Positions 7,265-16,949 of a DNA stretch of 64,000 nt are shown here, piece after piece. Source of the stretch: Methanofollis tationis. GTDB taxonomy: Archaea > Halobacteriota > Methanomicrobia > Methanomicrobiales > Methanofollaceae. A program made the translations under genes and the position numbers. The notes below the pieces were generated by a model. That model searched no databases. It was not told the DNA's origin and worked only from the letters and a program-made list of their open reading frames with translations. Where the stretch lies: assembly GCF_013377755.1 (NCBI RefSeq), contig NZ_JABXWR010000001.1, forward strand, positions 163,104 through 227,103, in the 5' to 3' direction. Each line of letters begins with the position of its first letter. Position 1 is the first letter of the stretch.

Positions 7265-9214
7265 ATGATGTCAGAAGAGATTCGGGCATTATCATCTGAG
7301 AGTTCTCCGTCTGGATTCTGTATGCGCAGGCAGAAGGACATACTCATCCGGAGCCTCTGGTTCGCGACCGCTTCGTTTGCCGTTCTCAGCGTATTTTTCA
7401 TCATATTCTTCCTGGTAAGGGATTCCATCCCCCTCTTCCAGACCGTCGGCGTCCTGGACCTGATCACCGAGAGCACCTGGAACCCGACCGGGGCAACACC
7501 GTCGTACGGCGTCTTCTCCCTCATCGTCGGCACCCTTCTCGTCACCCTGGGGGCAATGGCGATCGCCGTCCCGCTCGGGCTTGCGAGCGCCGTCTATCTC
7601 TCGGAGCTGGCGCCGCCGAAGGTGAAGGCCGCAGCAAAACCGGCGATCGAACTGCTGGCCGGAATCCCGTCGGTGGTCTACGGCTTTTTCGGGCTGATCA
7701 TCCTGACCGACTGGCTCCGCGTCACCTTTGACGTTCCTTCCGGCGAGAGCTGGCTTGCAGGCTCGATCCTGCTCGGGATCATGGCCCTCCCGACGATCAT
7801 CTCGGTCTCTGAGGACGCCCTGAACATGGTCCCCCGGATGTTCAAGGAGGGGTCGCTCGCCCTCGGCGCCACCCACTGGCAGACGATCAGCCGCGTGCTT
7901 GTCCCCTCGGCAATCTCCGGGATCACGGCAGCGGTCATTCTCGGCATGGGCCGTGCGATCGGCGAGACGATGGCCGTGATCATGGTCTGCGGCAATGCAG
8001 CCGTCATCCCCGATCCCATCACCAACGTCCTCTCCCCGGTCAGAACCCTCACCGGCACCCTGGGCATCGAGATGGGAGAGGTCGCCGTCGGGAGCATGCA
8101 TTACAGCGCCCTCTTCGCCGTCGCCGTCGTCCTCCTCGCCATCACCCTGATCGTGAACCTCGCGGCCGTTGCTATCCTCAAACACATCAGGTCGACGCAT
8201 GGCGCTGAGGGCTCCGGACGCACACCCCTCCTGCCTGCAAACAGCGGCATGGCGGTCCGCGCAGGTCTGGCGCTCATGGCAGCCGTCCTTGTGTTTGTCC
8301 TCTTCCCGCCCATCACGGCCCTCGCCGTCCTCGCATCCCTGGCGGTGCTGCTCGTTGCAAAAGACCGTGTCTCCCCGAAGGTCTCGCAGAAGATCGCCTT
8401 CTCCCTTCTCTGGGGGGCGATCGCCGCCGTCCTCTGTGTCCTTGGAATCATCCTCCTCTACATCATCGTCAACGGCCTCCCGGCGCTGACCTGGGAGTTT
8501 CTCACCCAGCCGCCCCGCGACCTCGGCCGGGCCGGCGGGATCTTCCCGGCCATCGTCGGCACGCTCTACCTCGTCGGCGGGGCGATCGCCTTTGCCCTGC
8601 CCATCGGCATCGGGGCGGCGATCTACCTCTCCGAATACACGCGGGGGGGCAACCGGATCACCGACATCATCAGGACCGGGATCGACCTCCTCAACGGCAT
8701 GCCCTCAATCGTCTTCGGTCTCTTCGGCTTTGCCTTCCTGGTAATCTTCCTCAACTTCGGCGTCTCCCTCCTCGCCGGCATGATCACCCTCGGGCTCATG
8801 ATCCTCCCGACGATCATCAGGACGACCGAGGAGGCGTTGAAGAGCGTCCCGGTCTCGGTTAGGGAGGGAAGCCTCGCCCTCGGGGCGACGAAATGGCAGA
8901 CGATCAGCCGGGTCGTTCTCCCGCCGGCCGTTCCGGGCATCCTCACCGGGACAATCCTCTCCATCGGCCGGGCCGCAGGCGAGACAGCGCCGATCCTCTT
9001 TACAGCAGCAGTATTCTCCAAACGGTTCCTCCCGACCTCGGTCTCCGAACCGGTGATGGCCCTCCCCTATCACCTCTTTGTCCTGGCGACAAACGTCCCG
9101 GGAGCGACGAAAAACCAGTACGGCACCGCGCTTGTGCTCCTCATCCTGGTGGTGGCGATCTACGCCGTCGCCATCGGTATCAGGAGCCGCTACCAGAAGA
9201 ACATCAGGTGGTGA
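7265..9214 (+). CDS. pstCA: Fused phosphate ABC permease PstC-PstA
   Basis: 649 residues, about twice the length of one Pst permease. Residues 1-310 match PstC and have the EAA-type loop [20 protein letters not shown]. About residues 340-649 match PstA with its own loop [21 protein letters not shown] linker with extra hydrophobic segments joins them, so a single chain supplies both membrane halves of the phosphate importer. Two tandem ATGs (7265, 7268) follow GGTGA closely. The frame is open without a break through the junction, so this is a true fusion, not an annotation artefact. pstB begins 2 nt after its stop. Confidence 0.93.
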   Translation: MMSEEIRALSSESSPSGFCMRRQKDILIRSLWFATASFAVLSVFFIIFFLVRDSIPLFQTVGVLDLITESTWNPTGATPSYGVFSLIVGTLLVTLGAMAIAVPLGLASAVYLSELAPPKVKAAAKPAIELLAGIPSVVYGFFGLIILTDWLRVTFDVPSGESWLAGSILLGIMALPTIISVSEDALNMVPRMFKEGSLALGATHWQTISRVLVPSAISGITAAVILGMGRAIGETMAVIMVCGNAAVIPDPITNVLSPVRTLTGTLGIEMGEVAVGSMHYSALFAVAVVLLAITLIVNLAAVAILKHIRSTHGAEGSGRTPLLPANSGMAVRAGLALMAAVLVFVLFPPITALAVLASLAVLLVAKDRVSPKVSQKIAFSLLWGAIAAVLCVLGIILLYIIVNGLPALTWEFLTQPPRDLGRAGGIFPAIVGTLYLVGGAIAFALPIGIGAAIYLSEYTRGGNRITDIIRTGIDLLNGMPSIVFGLFGFAFLVIFLNFGVSLLAGMITLGLMILPTIIRTTEEALKSVPVSVREGSLALGATKWQTISRVVLPPAVPGILTGTILSIGRAAGETAPILFTAAVFSKRFLPTSVSEPVMALPYHLFVLATNVPGATKNQYGTALVLLILVVAIYAVAIGIRSRYQKNIRW

Positions 9215-9216
9215 AT

Positions 9217-9981
9217 ATGACGACAGAAGCAGCCATCATCAGCACAAAAGGCCTCAACCTCTATTACGGGGATAACCACGCCCTCCAGGAGATCGACATC
9301 TCCTTCGCGCGCAACCGGGTGACCGCCCTGATCGGGCCGTCCGGGTGCGGGAAGTCCACCCTGATCCGGTGCCTGAACCGGATGAACGACCTCGTCGACA
9401 ACGTGCGGGTCGAGGGGGAGATCCTCTTCGACGGTGAGGATATCGTCTCTCCCAGAACCGACGTCGTCGAGATCAGAAAACGCATCGGGATGGTCTTCCA
9501 GAAACCCAACCCCTTCCCGAAATCGATCTACGAGAACGTCGCCTACGGCCCGCGGGTCCATGGCATCAGGGACAAAAAAACCCTCGATGTGATCGTGGAG
9601 AAGAGCCTGAAAGACGCCGCCCTCTGGGACGAGGTGAAGGACCGCCTCCACGCCTCGGCGCTCGGGCTCTCGGGCGGGCAGCAGCAGCGCCTCTGCATCG
9701 CCCGGACCCTGGCCGTCGAGCCCGAGGTGATCCTGATGGACGAGCCCTGCTCGGCCCTCGACCCGATCGCCACTGCAAAGATCGAGGACCTCGTCGAAGA
9801 ACTCAAGAAACATTATACCGTGATCATGGTGACGCACAACATGCAGCAGGCGGCGCGCGCGAGCGATTACACCGGGTTTATGTATCTGGGGAAACTGATC
9901 GAGTTCGGCGAGACCGACCAGATCTTCGAGGCGCCCCGCGAACAGTTGACCGAGAACTATGTGACCGGCCGGTTCGGCTGA
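9217..9981 (+). CDS. pstB: Phosphate ABC transporter ATP-binding protein
   Basis: 254 residues, normal for PstB. Walker A GPSGCGKS is at residues 40-47, the signature LSGGQQQR and Walker [14 protein letters not shown] follow, and the switch His is in [24 protein letters not shown] is typical of PstB. It powers phosphate import with the PstCA fusion. The ATG at 9217 lies just after the pstCA stop, and AGGTGGTGA serves as the ribosome site. Confidence 0.96.
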   Translation: MTTEAAIISTKGLNLYYGDNHALQEIDISFARNRVTALIGPSGCGKSTLIRCLNRMNDLVDNVRVEGEILFDGEDIVSPRTDVVEIRKRIGMVFQKPNPFPKSIYENVAYGPRVHGIRDKKTLDVIVEKSLKDAALWDEVKDRLHASALGLSGGQQQRLCIARTLAVEPEVILMDEPCSALDPIATAKIEDLVEELKKHYTVIMVTHNMQQAARASDYTGFMYLGKLIEFGETDQIFEAPREQLTENYVTGRFG

Positions 9982-9991
9982 AGGTGACCAG

Positions 9992-10642
9992 ATGAGCGAG
10001 AAATTTCATGAAGAACTGAGGGAACTGAGACGCGAGTTTTGTGAATACAGCGCCTTCTCGACCCTGATGCTGAAGGACGCCTTTGAAGCCCTGAAGACGA
10101 GCAACGTCGACCTTGCGGCCGATGTCAACACCAGGAAAAAATACCTCTCCGAACGGTCGGATTATTTCGACGAACGGTTACTTACCCTCATCGCCCGCTA
10201 TCAGCCGATGGCGCAGGACCTGCGGACGATCATCTGCACCCTCAAGATGAACACGGCCTTCTACCGGATCGGGAGATACGGGAAAGATGTTGCCATCCTC
10301 GTCCCTGACTTCGCCGCCTCGGGCCACCTCGGCCGGATGCTCAACCTCCCCCATATGGCAGAGCTCGTCTTCTCGATGATCGACGACACCCTGGAGGCCT
10401 ACCGGTCGGGAAATGTCGCCCGGATCTCGGATTTCTCTGAAAGGGACGACCGTGTCGACGATCTCCGCTACTCGGTCTTCAGGGAGGGGATCACCTACAT
10501 GATGGAAGACCCGCGCAATATCAGCCGGTGCATGGACTACGTGATGATCGCCCGCTATCTCGAACGCTGCGGCGACCACTGCTGCGCCATGGCCGAGAAG
10601 ATCCATTACATGGCCACCGGCGAGCGGGTGGACATCAGCTGA
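9992..10642 (+). CDS. phoU: PhoU-family phosphate regulator
   Basis: 216 residues, two PhoU repeats. Conserved metal-ligand helices read as LKMNTAFYRIGRYGKDVA in the first repeat and MIARYLERCGDHCCAMAEKI in the second. PhoU proteins restrain the Pst transporter and signal phosphate status from the cytosolic face. AGGTGACC provides the ribosome site 10 nt after the pstB stop. This is the second PhoU protein of the locus; unlike the divergent one it has no DNA-binding domain. A 7-T run at 10658-10664 ends the operon. Confidence 0.93.
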   Translation: MSEKFHEELRELRREFCEYSAFSTLMLKDAFEALKTSNVDLAADVNTRKKYLSERSDYFDERLLTLIARYQPMAQDLRTIICTLKMNTAFYRIGRYGKDVAILVPDFAASGHLGRMLNLPHMAELVFSMIDDTLEAYRSGNVARISDFSERDDRVDDLRYSVFREGITYMMEDPRNISRCMDYVMIARYLERCGDHCCAMAEKIHYMATGERVDIS

Positions 10643-10657
10643 AGGCCCTTCCCCCTC

Positions 10658-10664
10658 TTTTTTT
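10658..10664 (+). terminator. T-run terminator of the pst operon
   Basis: Seven Ts follow the phoU stop by about 16 nt and are preceded by a pyrimidine tract. No strong stem is seen, as is usual for archaeal terminators. Confidence 0.5.
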
Positions 10665-10734
10665 GGCCGTGTAGAAGTTCTCACCATTTCCGGGTGCGAG
10701 CGTGATCCGGTCGCCTTCTCTTATCTTTGCGCCC

Positions 10735-11140
10735 CGGGACTCTGCCCCCGGACCCCTGTATGCGATTGGGGTGGGAAGGCCAGGGCGAAGTCCAGAAGAG
10801 GAGGTCTGCTGTCCTGCTCCAATCGCAATCGGCAGGGGGTCCGGGGGGCTGCAGGCCCCCCGGTATCAGGGCGGCGATCCTCTTTTTCGATCGCAGCGCA
10901 CCGATCAACCGCCTTCCCTACGCTGCCTGCCGGGGGCTCTGCCCCCGGACCCCCGCATACGATTGGACCGGGACGGCAGCACAAGGAGTCCGAATGGATC
11001 ACCGCCATCTCCCCCGATCGCAGTTCTGTGGGGTGGCAGGTCCCCGGCAGGGGTCTAATCGGTTTTCTGGAACTCTTACATAATCGCGAAGTCTGGCTCT
11101 GCCCGGGGGTTGCACCCCCGGACCCCGCGCACGATTGACC
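10735..11140. repeat. GC-rich structured intergenic repeats, locus 2
   Basis: At least two and a half copies of the repeat family lie in tandem. Copy A (10735-10872) has arms CCCCGGACCCC..TGCGATTGG and CCAATCGCAATCGG..GGGGTCCGG that pair with each other across about 60 bp, followed by a GGGGGGCTGCAGGCCCCCC hairpin. Copy B (10880-11060) repeats the core with CCTGCCGGGGGCTCTGCCCC, then CCGAATGGATCACCGCC and CCCCCGATCGCAG. A partial core follows at 11093-11140. No open frame here looks coding. Locus 3, at 12480, was contiguous with it before the IS256-type element landed. Confidence 0.8.
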
Positions 11141-11210
11141 CGGACATGCGAGGACGGGGAGGGCGGAGCACCGGTCGATGAAAAATGCGGGATGGGCATG
11201 CCGGGGTGGT

Positions 11211-12465
11211 GACAGTGTAACGAATCTTCTGTAAAAATAATTTGGCCCTGAATCCAACCTAGATTTGGACAAAGGAGAAACAGGGCCATGGATCCCTTAG
11301 CGTTAATCGAAGATTATCTTTCCGATAATGAGAATGGCATGAAGACCCTCATCACCTGGTTCCTCAACCAGGTGATGCTGCTCGAAGCCCTCCACCAGGC
11401 GGGAGCCGAGCAGTATGAACGAACCGATGCGCGGAAGGCTCACCGAAACGGCTACAAGAAGCGATCTCTGAAAACCCGATATGGAGAAACGATCCTCCAG
11501 AAACCGCAGTTCCGAGAATTTCCCTTCGAAACACAGGTATTTGGACGCTATTCCCGGGTTGAGAAGGCTCTTGAGAATGCTATCTTTGAATCCTACCTTC
11601 AGGGAGTCTCAACCCGCCGGATCCAGGAGATTGTTGCTCATTTTGGCATCGAACAACTCTCTCCTGCTTCAGTATCCAGGATAGCAAAGGACCTCGATGA
11701 ACAGGTCCATGCATTCCTTCAGAGGCCGATTGAACAGGAGATTCCCTATCTCTTTGTGGATGCTTCGTACTACAAAGTCAGAGAGGGACCACGGTACATC
11801 ACCAAAGCTCTTCTGGTGATCGCCGGTGTTCGAATGGATGGCTACCGGGAAATCCTGGGAGCCAGAATCACTGATTGTGAAAATGAGATGTTCTGGTCGG
11901 GATTGTTCGAAGACCTCAAAGAACGAGGATTGGTGGGTGTCAAGATGGTTGTCTCAGATGGTCATGCCGGGATCCAGAAGGCGGCGGAAGCCGCCTTCCT
12001 CGGCGCATCGTGGCAGATGTGCTCGGTCCATTGCACCCGGGCGGTTTTAAAGAATATTCCACGGAAACATCAGAAAGAAGTTGCTGAGTCCTTGAAGGAG
12101 GCATATGGGGACGAGGAAAGACTTCAGCAGCTTGCAGATGATCTGAACGAACGAGGATATCGGAAAGCGGCCAATACGATCGAGAGATTCATCCCGGGAC
12201 TTATGAGTTACACGGCGTTCCCGAAAGAGCACGCAAAGCGGATCCGAACGACGAACATGATGGAAAGAGTCAACAAGGAACTGAAACGGAGAACCAAAGT
12301 TGTAGGGGCCTTTCCCAATGAAGAGTCACTCCTCAGGCTGGCAGGATCCATCCTGATGGACATCAATGAGGAGTGGGTGACCGGCAGAAGATATTTGACG
12401 ATGGAGGGGGAATGATCAAACAAGGAGACAGGGCTCAGACGAATTACAGAAGATCTGAAACACTA
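11211..12465 (+). mobile_element. IS256-type insertion sequence, copy 1
   Basis: 1,255 bp with imperfect terminal inverted repeats of about 36 bp; the best shared block is GATCTTCTGTAA. The 10-bp direct repeat CCGGGGTGGT flanks it at 11201-11210 and 12466-12475, a target-site duplication slightly longer than the 8-9 bp usual for IS256. It has one transposase gene. A copy of identical length lies at 51020-52274, differing by about a dozen bases by eye. It sits inside the GC-rich repeat cluster and breaks no gene. Confidence 0.93.
11288..12415 (+). CDS. IS256-family (mutator-type) transposase
   Basis: 375 residues, intact. The DDE catalytic triad can be placed in FVDASYYK, VSDGHAG and NMMERVNKELKRR, all standard for the IS256/MULE group, with the CSVHCTRAVLKN region between. 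The N-terminal 100 residues form the DNA-binding part. AAGGAGAAACAGGGCC upstream supplies the ribosome site. Compared with the second copy in this window, the only amino acid change I can see is Lys50 here against Asn50 there. Confidence 0.95.
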   Translation: MDPLALIEDYLSDNENGMKTLITWFLNQVMLLEALHQAGAEQYERTDARKAHRNGYKKRSLKTRYGETILQKPQFREFPFETQVFGRYSRVEKALENAIFESYLQGVSTRRIQEIVAHFGIEQLSPASVSRIAKDLDEQVHAFLQRPIEQEIPYLFVDASYYKVREGPRYITKALLVIAGVRMDGYREILGARITDCENEMFWSGLFEDLKERGLVGVKMVVSDGHAGIQKAAEAAFLGASWQMCSVHCTRAVLKNIPRKHQKEVAESLKEAYGDEERLQQLADDLNERGYRKAANTIERFIPGLMSYTAFPKEHAKRIRTTNMMERVNKELKRRTKVVGAFPNEESLLRLAGSILMDINEEWVTGRRYLTMEGE

Positions 12466-12479
12466 CCGGGGTGGTTCGC

Positions 12480-12720
12480 CCGTCCCTGCCCCAATTGCAG
12501 GTTTATGGGGTGGCAGGCGCCCCGGCATCGAGGCACCGATCCTCCTTTCCGATCGCAGGGCGACGATCGACCGCCTTCCTCACGCTGCCCGCCAGGGGTT
12601 GCACCCCCGGACCCCCGCATGCGATTGGACCGGGAAGGCCAGGGCGAGAACCAGAAGAGGATCTCTGCCATCCTCCCCTCAATCGCAAGCGGCAGGGGGT
12701 CCAGGGGAAGCACCTGACCC
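12480..12720. repeat. GC-rich structured intergenic repeats, locus 3
   Basis: This carries the same modules as locus 2: CAATTGCAGGTTTATGGGG with TGGCAGG, then CCGATCCTCCTTTCCGATCGCAG, GATCGACCGCCTTCC, GGGTTGCACCCCCGGACCCC, TGCGATTGGACCGGGAAGG, then CAATCGCAAGCGGCAGGGGG. It fills the gap between the IS element and the DUF389 gene. No coding frame is supported. Confidence 0.75.
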
Positions 12721-12731
12721 CCAGGCTCCCC

Positions 12732-13709
12732 TCAGATCGAAGGGGCAAGAAACATGCTGATGGCGAGGAGGAGGGCGGCAAGGACGACGATCAAGAGCAC
12801 CGTTCTCGTAATGAACCGGCGGGCGGCGACCTGCTCGTAATACTCCCGCGGGCCTATCCTGAGGGTGAGGGTCGCGATCAGCGCCCCGGCCATCATCCCG
12901 ATGACGTTCTCCAGGACGAGCACCGTCGAGGGGAGGAGGTAGGGGTGCATCATGGCAAGGGCGATCCCCATCACCGCCGTCGGCGGGAGGAGGGCGGCGG
13001 CGATGGCGACGCCGGCGATCAGGTCGGACATCCCGCGCGCGAGGGCGAGCACCGATGCGAACCCCAGCAGGACTGCCATGAAGATGTAGATCGGGCTCAC
13101 CTCGGTCCGGGAGAGGATCTCCGAGGTGATGGCGAGGGGCGTGACGAGGTTGAGGGCGAACGTGGTCAGGGCAGAGAGGGCGAAGACACAGGCGAGCAGC
13201 CCTGCAAGAACGCCGATGCTCCGCATACCGTCGCGCACCTTCCCGATCGCCATGTTGATCGCAAACCCGTAGATGGGTCCGAGTATAGGGGAGAGGAGCA
13301 TGGCGCCGATGATGATCGCCACGTTGTTGAGGAAGAGGCCGGTGAGGGCGATGATGCCGGCGATCGAGGTGAGAACCACCTTTCCGGCATCGAACTTCTG
13401 GTAGGGTTTTGTGGTGTCGAGGAGTTCCTCTATAGGCGTCTTTTCAGGGGCTTTCGTCTTCTCCTCGGCCCTCTTCAGGTACGGCGAGATGACAAAATCA
13501 GGGGAGAGAACCTCGATGAGGTTTTCCCGGTAGCGCAGGTCGATCACGGGTTTTATCCGCTCAATGAAGGCGTCGAGGTCGCTGTCTGGCACGAAGAGTT
13601 TGACCTGGTAGACGTCGTCCTCGTGGACGATCACATGGTAGACCCCTTCGAAGAGGGGGAGAAGATTTTCGTAGTCCTCCTTTCGCGCATTGATCAGTAT
13701 TTTCTTCAT
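12732..13709 (-). CDS. DUF389 / TIGR00341-family membrane protein
   Basis: 325 residues from the ATG at 13709, preceded by GAGGGAT. An N-terminal cytosolic domain of about 110 residues (MKKILINARKEDYENLLPLF) comes before roughly six hydrophobic segments; conserved pieces are AIIIGAMLLSPILGPIYG and AAALLPPTAVMGIA. DUF389 proteins are widespread in archaea and bacteria and have no established activity; a transport or channel role is only inferred. It starts 16 nt after the corA stop, so it is the last gene of an operon with corA and the ADP-forming synthetase. A link to cation balance is suggested by that neighbour alone. Confidence 0.85.
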   Translation of the reverse strand: MKKILINARKEDYENLLPLFEGVYHVIVHEDDVYQVKLFVPDSDLDAFIERIKPVIDLRYRENLIEVLSPDFVISPYLKRAEEKTKAPEKTPIEELLDTTKPYQKFDAGKVVLTSIAGIIALTGLFLNNVAIIIGAMLLSPILGPIYGFAINMAIGKVRDGMRSIGVLAGLLACVFALSALTTFALNLVTPLAITSEILSRTEVSPIYIFMAVLLGFASVLALARGMSDLIAGVAIAAALLPPTAVMGIALAMMHPYLLPSTVLVLENVIGMMAGALIATLTLRIGPREYYEQVAARRFITRTVLLIVVLAALLLAISMFLAPSI

Positions 13710-13725
13710 GATCCCTCTTTTCACC

Positions 13726-14787
13726 TCAGATCCATCGTTTTCGCCTGAAATAGATGAGCAGCACAAGGGCAACCCCGGCCATCAGGGCAAGGGAGGCGGG
13801 GTAGCCGTAGCCCCATTCCAGTTCGGGCATATGCTGAAAGTTCATGCCGAAGACACCGGCGATGAAGCTGAGCGGGATGAAGATGGTGGCGATGATCGTG
13901 AGCACCTTCATCACCTCGTTCATCCGGTTGCTCGCGCTGGAGAGGTAGATGTCGAGCATGCCGGCCGCCATGTCCCGGTAGGTCTCGAGGGTGTCGATCA
14001 CCTGGATGGTATGGTCATACACGTCCCTGAGGTACAGGCGGGTCTGGTGCGTAATCAGGGTAGAATCGCTCCTTTCAAGCCCGGAAATAACTTCTCTCAT
14101 CGGCCAGACGCTTTTTCTGAGAAAGATCAGTTCCCGCCTGAGTTCCCTGATGGAGCGGATCGTCTTCGGATCGGGATCGGCGATGATCAGGTCGTCGACC
14201 GCCTCGATCCGCTCGCCGAACCTCTCTATAACATGAAAATATTCGTCGACGATGGTGTCGATGAGGGCGTAGGCGAGGTAATCGGCACCGCGTTGCCGTG
14301 CCCGCCATTTCGGCGACCGGATCCGCTCGCACACCGGATCGAAGACGTCACCGGGCCTTTCCTGGAACGAGATCACATAACGATCGCCGAGGACAAGGCT
14401 GATCTGCTCGTCCACCACCTTTCCGTCCTCGAGATAGCCGATCATCTTCATGACGACGTAGATCGTCTCGTCGTATTCCTCCATCTTCGGCCGCTGTTCG
14501 GTGTTTAAGATGTCCTCCAGGATGAGGGGGTGGAGTCCGAAGATCTCGCCGGTTTTCTCGATGACGCCGACCTCGTGGAGGCCCGTGACATTGATCCAGG
14601 TGACTGTGTCGCGGTCGCGGTATGCGGCGAGATCCCCGGCATTGAGGACCGATATTTCATCGATCTGCTCCTGGGTGTAGTCGATCACATCGATCGTCGT
14701 CCGGGCGGCCGCCTCGTCGCCGACGTAGACGAGCGATCCCGGCGGGAGGCCTGCTTTCTGGGATCGCTTCATCACCGCGCCGGTCAT
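13726..14787 (-). CDS. corA: CorA-type divalent cation transporter
   Basis: 353 residues. A large cytosolic N-terminal domain is followed by two C-terminal membrane helices, with the GMN selectivity motif at the end of the first (FIAGVFGMNFQHMPE). A basic tail, RRKRW, completes the protein. CorA channels pass Mg2+ and sometimes Co2+ or Ni2+, useful metals for a methanogen. The ATG at 14787 overlaps the stop of the upstream gene (ATGA) and has GGAGGAAAG before it. The frame stays open upstream for another 167 codons, but those read against a real gene and should be ignored. Confidence 0.94.
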   Translation of the reverse strand: MTGAVMKRSQKAGLPPGSLVYVGDEAAARTTIDVIDYTQEQIDEISVLNAGDLAAYRDRDTVTWINVTGLHEVGVIEKTGEIFGLHPLILEDILNTEQRPKMEEYDETIYVVMKMIGYLEDGKVVDEQISLVLGDRYVISFQERPGDVFDPVCERIRSPKWRARQRGADYLAYALIDTIVDEYFHVIERFGERIEAVDDLIIADPDPKTIRSIRELRRELIFLRKSVWPMREVISGLERSDSTLITHQTRLYLRDVYDHTIQVIDTLETYRDMAAGMLDIYLSSASNRMNEVMKVLTIIATIFIPLSFIAGVFGMNFQHMPELEWGYGYPASLALMAGVALVLLIYFRRKRWI

Positions 14788-16853
14788 CTTTCCTCCTCTT
14801 CTCCGTCGCATGCCGGAGTTTTCTCTCTCTTCCCCCCGGGTATGGTCAGGGCGCTCCCGATCGCCCTGAAGGCGTCCTCGATCTCGGGGAAGTTGGGGAG
14901 GCAGTTGTCCTTGAGGATCCGCACCGCCGCCGCCATGCTCTCCCCGCCCAGGAGGGAGGGGACCACCATCTTCCCGGTTTTCTTCGAGAACCTGACGATC
15001 TCGTGGGCGATCTCCACGGGATTGAGGACGGCCGAGGGGACGGTGACGACGACGGCGATGTCCCATGCCTCCTGGTGCTCGATCATGACGTCGAAGACCT
15101 TCGCGTAGCGCCCGGCCCCGCCGTCGCCGATGATGTCCATCGGGTTTGCGCGGTTCCAGAGCGGCGGGAGGAAGGCATCGAGGTCGCGGCAGATCTCGTC
15201 GGGGAGCGTGGGGAGCGAGACGCCGTATTTTTCCGCATAGTCGGATGCGAGCACGGCAAACCCGCCGGCCCCGGAGATCACGACGCACCGGTCCCCGCCC
15301 GGATACCCCTCTGAGGCGAGGAGTTCGCCGACCTGGAAGGCCTCTTCGAGCGACTCAGCCAGGATCACGCCGGCCTCCCGAAACGCCGCCGCATAGACCG
15401 CATGCGAGCCCGCGAGGGACCCGGTATGGGAGGAGGCGGCCGCCTTTCCCCTCTCCGACGCCCCGGACTTGACGGCGATCACCGGGAGGCGTGCGGTCAC
15501 CTCTCGCGCCGCTTCATAAAAACGCCTGCCGTCCCTGATCTCCTCGACGTACAGGATCACCGCCCGCGTCGCCGGGTCGCCGGCGACCGCCTGGAGGAGG
15601 TCGGGGAAGCCGAGGTCTGCCTGGTTCCCGACGCTGACGACCGCCGAGAACCCCACGCCGGCCTGGACGCTCCAGTCTGCCACCGTGGTGATCACCGCCC
15701 CGCTCTGGGAGAGGAACCCGATATGCCCGGGTTTTGGCGAGATAGGATCGAAGGTGGCGTTGATGCCGAGGTGGGGGAGCATGAGCCCGAGGCAGTTGGG
15801 GCCGAGCACCCGGACGCCGTGCGCCCGTGCAGCCCTGATCACCTCCTCCTCGAGCCTCCGCCCTTCGTCGCCCGTCTCCCTGAAGCCCGCCGAGACGATG
15901 ACGGCGAGACCGATCCCGCGCTCCCCGCACTCCTCGACGATTCCGGGGACGAGGGGTGCCGGGACGGCGATCACCGCCATCTCCACCTCACCCGGGATCT
16001 CCCTGACCGAGGGGTATGCGGGAACGCCGATGACCCTCGCGTACTTCGGGTTAACCGGGAAGACCTGGCCCCTGAAGTGGAGGAGGTTTCGCAGAATCGC
16101 ATACCCGATCTTTGCCGGGTCGGAGGACGCCCCGACGATGGCGATGCCGCCGGGCGCCGGGAGGGTAAAGGGGGCCCGCTCCTCACGCGGGACCTCGGGC
16201 GTCTCACCGGCGATGAACCGGGCATCGACGGCGCAGGCCCCTTCCTCGTAGAGGATCAGGGGGTTGATGTCGAACTCCCCGATCTCTTCCCCCGTAAAGA
16301 GGCGGGATGCCGCCAGCACCGCCTCCACCAGGGCCTCCTCGTCGAGGGGGGGGCTCCCGCGGTAGCCGCGGACCAGGGGGTAGGCCTTCAGGCCTCGGAC
16401 CATCTCCCTGATTCGCTCTCCCGAGACCGGGGCGAGGGCGAAGGTGGTGTCGCCCAGGAGTTCGACGAGCACTCCGCCGGCGCCGACGGCGATCACCCTG
16501 CCGAAGGCCGGGTCGGTCGTCCCGCCGACGATGAACTCGAGGCCCTGCGGGAGTTCCTCCTCGACGATCACGCCGTCGATCCCGGCGCCCGGCGCTGCGG
16601 CGGCAACCGAGGCGAGGATAGCGTCGTAAGCATTTTCGGCCTCGTTCCGGCCCTTTATCCCGGTTATCACCCCGCCAACATCGGATTTGTGGACGATATC
16701 CGGGGAGACGACCTTGAGCACGACCGGGTAGCCGATCCTCTCCGCGATCGCCCCGGCATCGGCCCGGCTCGCTGGAATCTCGTGCTTCGGCACTCGAATG
16801 CCGTATTTCGCAAGAAGCGCATACCCTTCTGCTTCACTCAGCCGCCGGGCCAT
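14784..16853 (-). CDS. acd: Acyl-CoA synthetase (ADP-forming), fused beta-alpha
   Basis: 689 residues. The first 230 or so form an ATP-grasp domain (VVLKVVSPDIVHKSDVGGV), the beta part. The rest holds CoA-binding and succinyl-CoA-synthetase-like folds (ASSDPAKIGYAILRNL, GPNCLGLM) with the phospho-His region SSHTGSLAG. Such enzymes make ATP from acyl-CoA plus ADP and Pi, or run in reverse to activate acids. The beta-alpha order differs from the common alpha-beta fusion. The start at 16853 has GGGATACAGGA before it. An in-frame ATG at 16889 overlaps the TATA box and is rejected. Acetate is the likely substrate, but the sequence does not prove it. Confidence 0.88.
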   Translation of the reverse strand: MARRLSEAEGYALLAKYGIRVPKHEIPASRADAGAIAERIGYPVVLKVVSPDIVHKSDVGGVITGIKGRNEAENAYDAILASVAAAAPGAGIDGVIVEEELPQGLEFIVGGTTDPAFGRVIAVGAGGVLVELLGDTTFALAPVSGERIREMVRGLKAYPLVRGYRGSPPLDEEALVEAVLAASRLFTGEEIGEFDINPLILYEEGACAVDARFIAGETPEVPREERAPFTLPAPGGIAIVGASSDPAKIGYAILRNLLHFRGQVFPVNPKYARVIGVPAYPSVREIPGEVEMAVIAVPAPLVPGIVEECGERGIGLAVIVSAGFRETGDEGRRLEEEVIRAARAHGVRVLGPNCLGLMLPHLGINATFDPISPKPGHIGFLSQSGAVITTVADWSVQAGVGFSAVVSVGNQADLGFPDLLQAVAGDPATRAVILYVEEIRDGRRFYEAAREVTARLPVIAVKSGASERGKAAASSHTGSLAGSHAVYAAAFREAGVILAESLEEAFQVGELLASEGYPGGDRCVVISGAGGFAVLASDYAEKYGVSLPTLPDEICRDLDAFLPPLWNRANPMDIIGDGGAGRYAKVFDVMIEHQEAWDIAVVVTVPSAVLNPVEIAHEIVRFSKKTGKMVVPSLLGGESMAAAVRILKDNCLPNFPEIEDAFRAIGSALTIPGGKREKTPACDGEEEER

Positions 16854-16879
16854 TCCTGTATCCCTGATCTGGAGAGTCC

Positions 16880-16887
16880 CTATAAAC
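16880..16887 (-). promoter_or_regulatory. TATA box of the acd-corA-DUF389 operon
   Basis: Minus-strand GTTTATAG lies about 30 nt before the ATG at 16853. It overlaps a possible earlier ATG, which helps decide the start. Confidence 0.5.
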
Positions 16888-16949
16888 ATCTATCGTCCGC
16901 ACCGCACTGAAGAAGCATTATCCCGCTCTTCCGCCAATAGATAACCACT

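Noticed and set aside
10999..11289. Outward-reading frame at the left end of IS256 copy 1
   Set aside because: It is chance readthrough of the IS end into repeats; it only matters at copy 2, where it fuses to a real gene.
12471..13748. 425-codon plus-strand frame opposite the DUF389 gene
   Set aside because: It is the antisense shadow of a clear membrane protein in a GC-rich genome and has no recognisable domain.
13726..15288. Long N-terminal extension of CorA
   Set aside because: The extra codons lie across the acd gene in another frame; the ATG at 14787 has a strong ribosome site and gives the normal CorA length.
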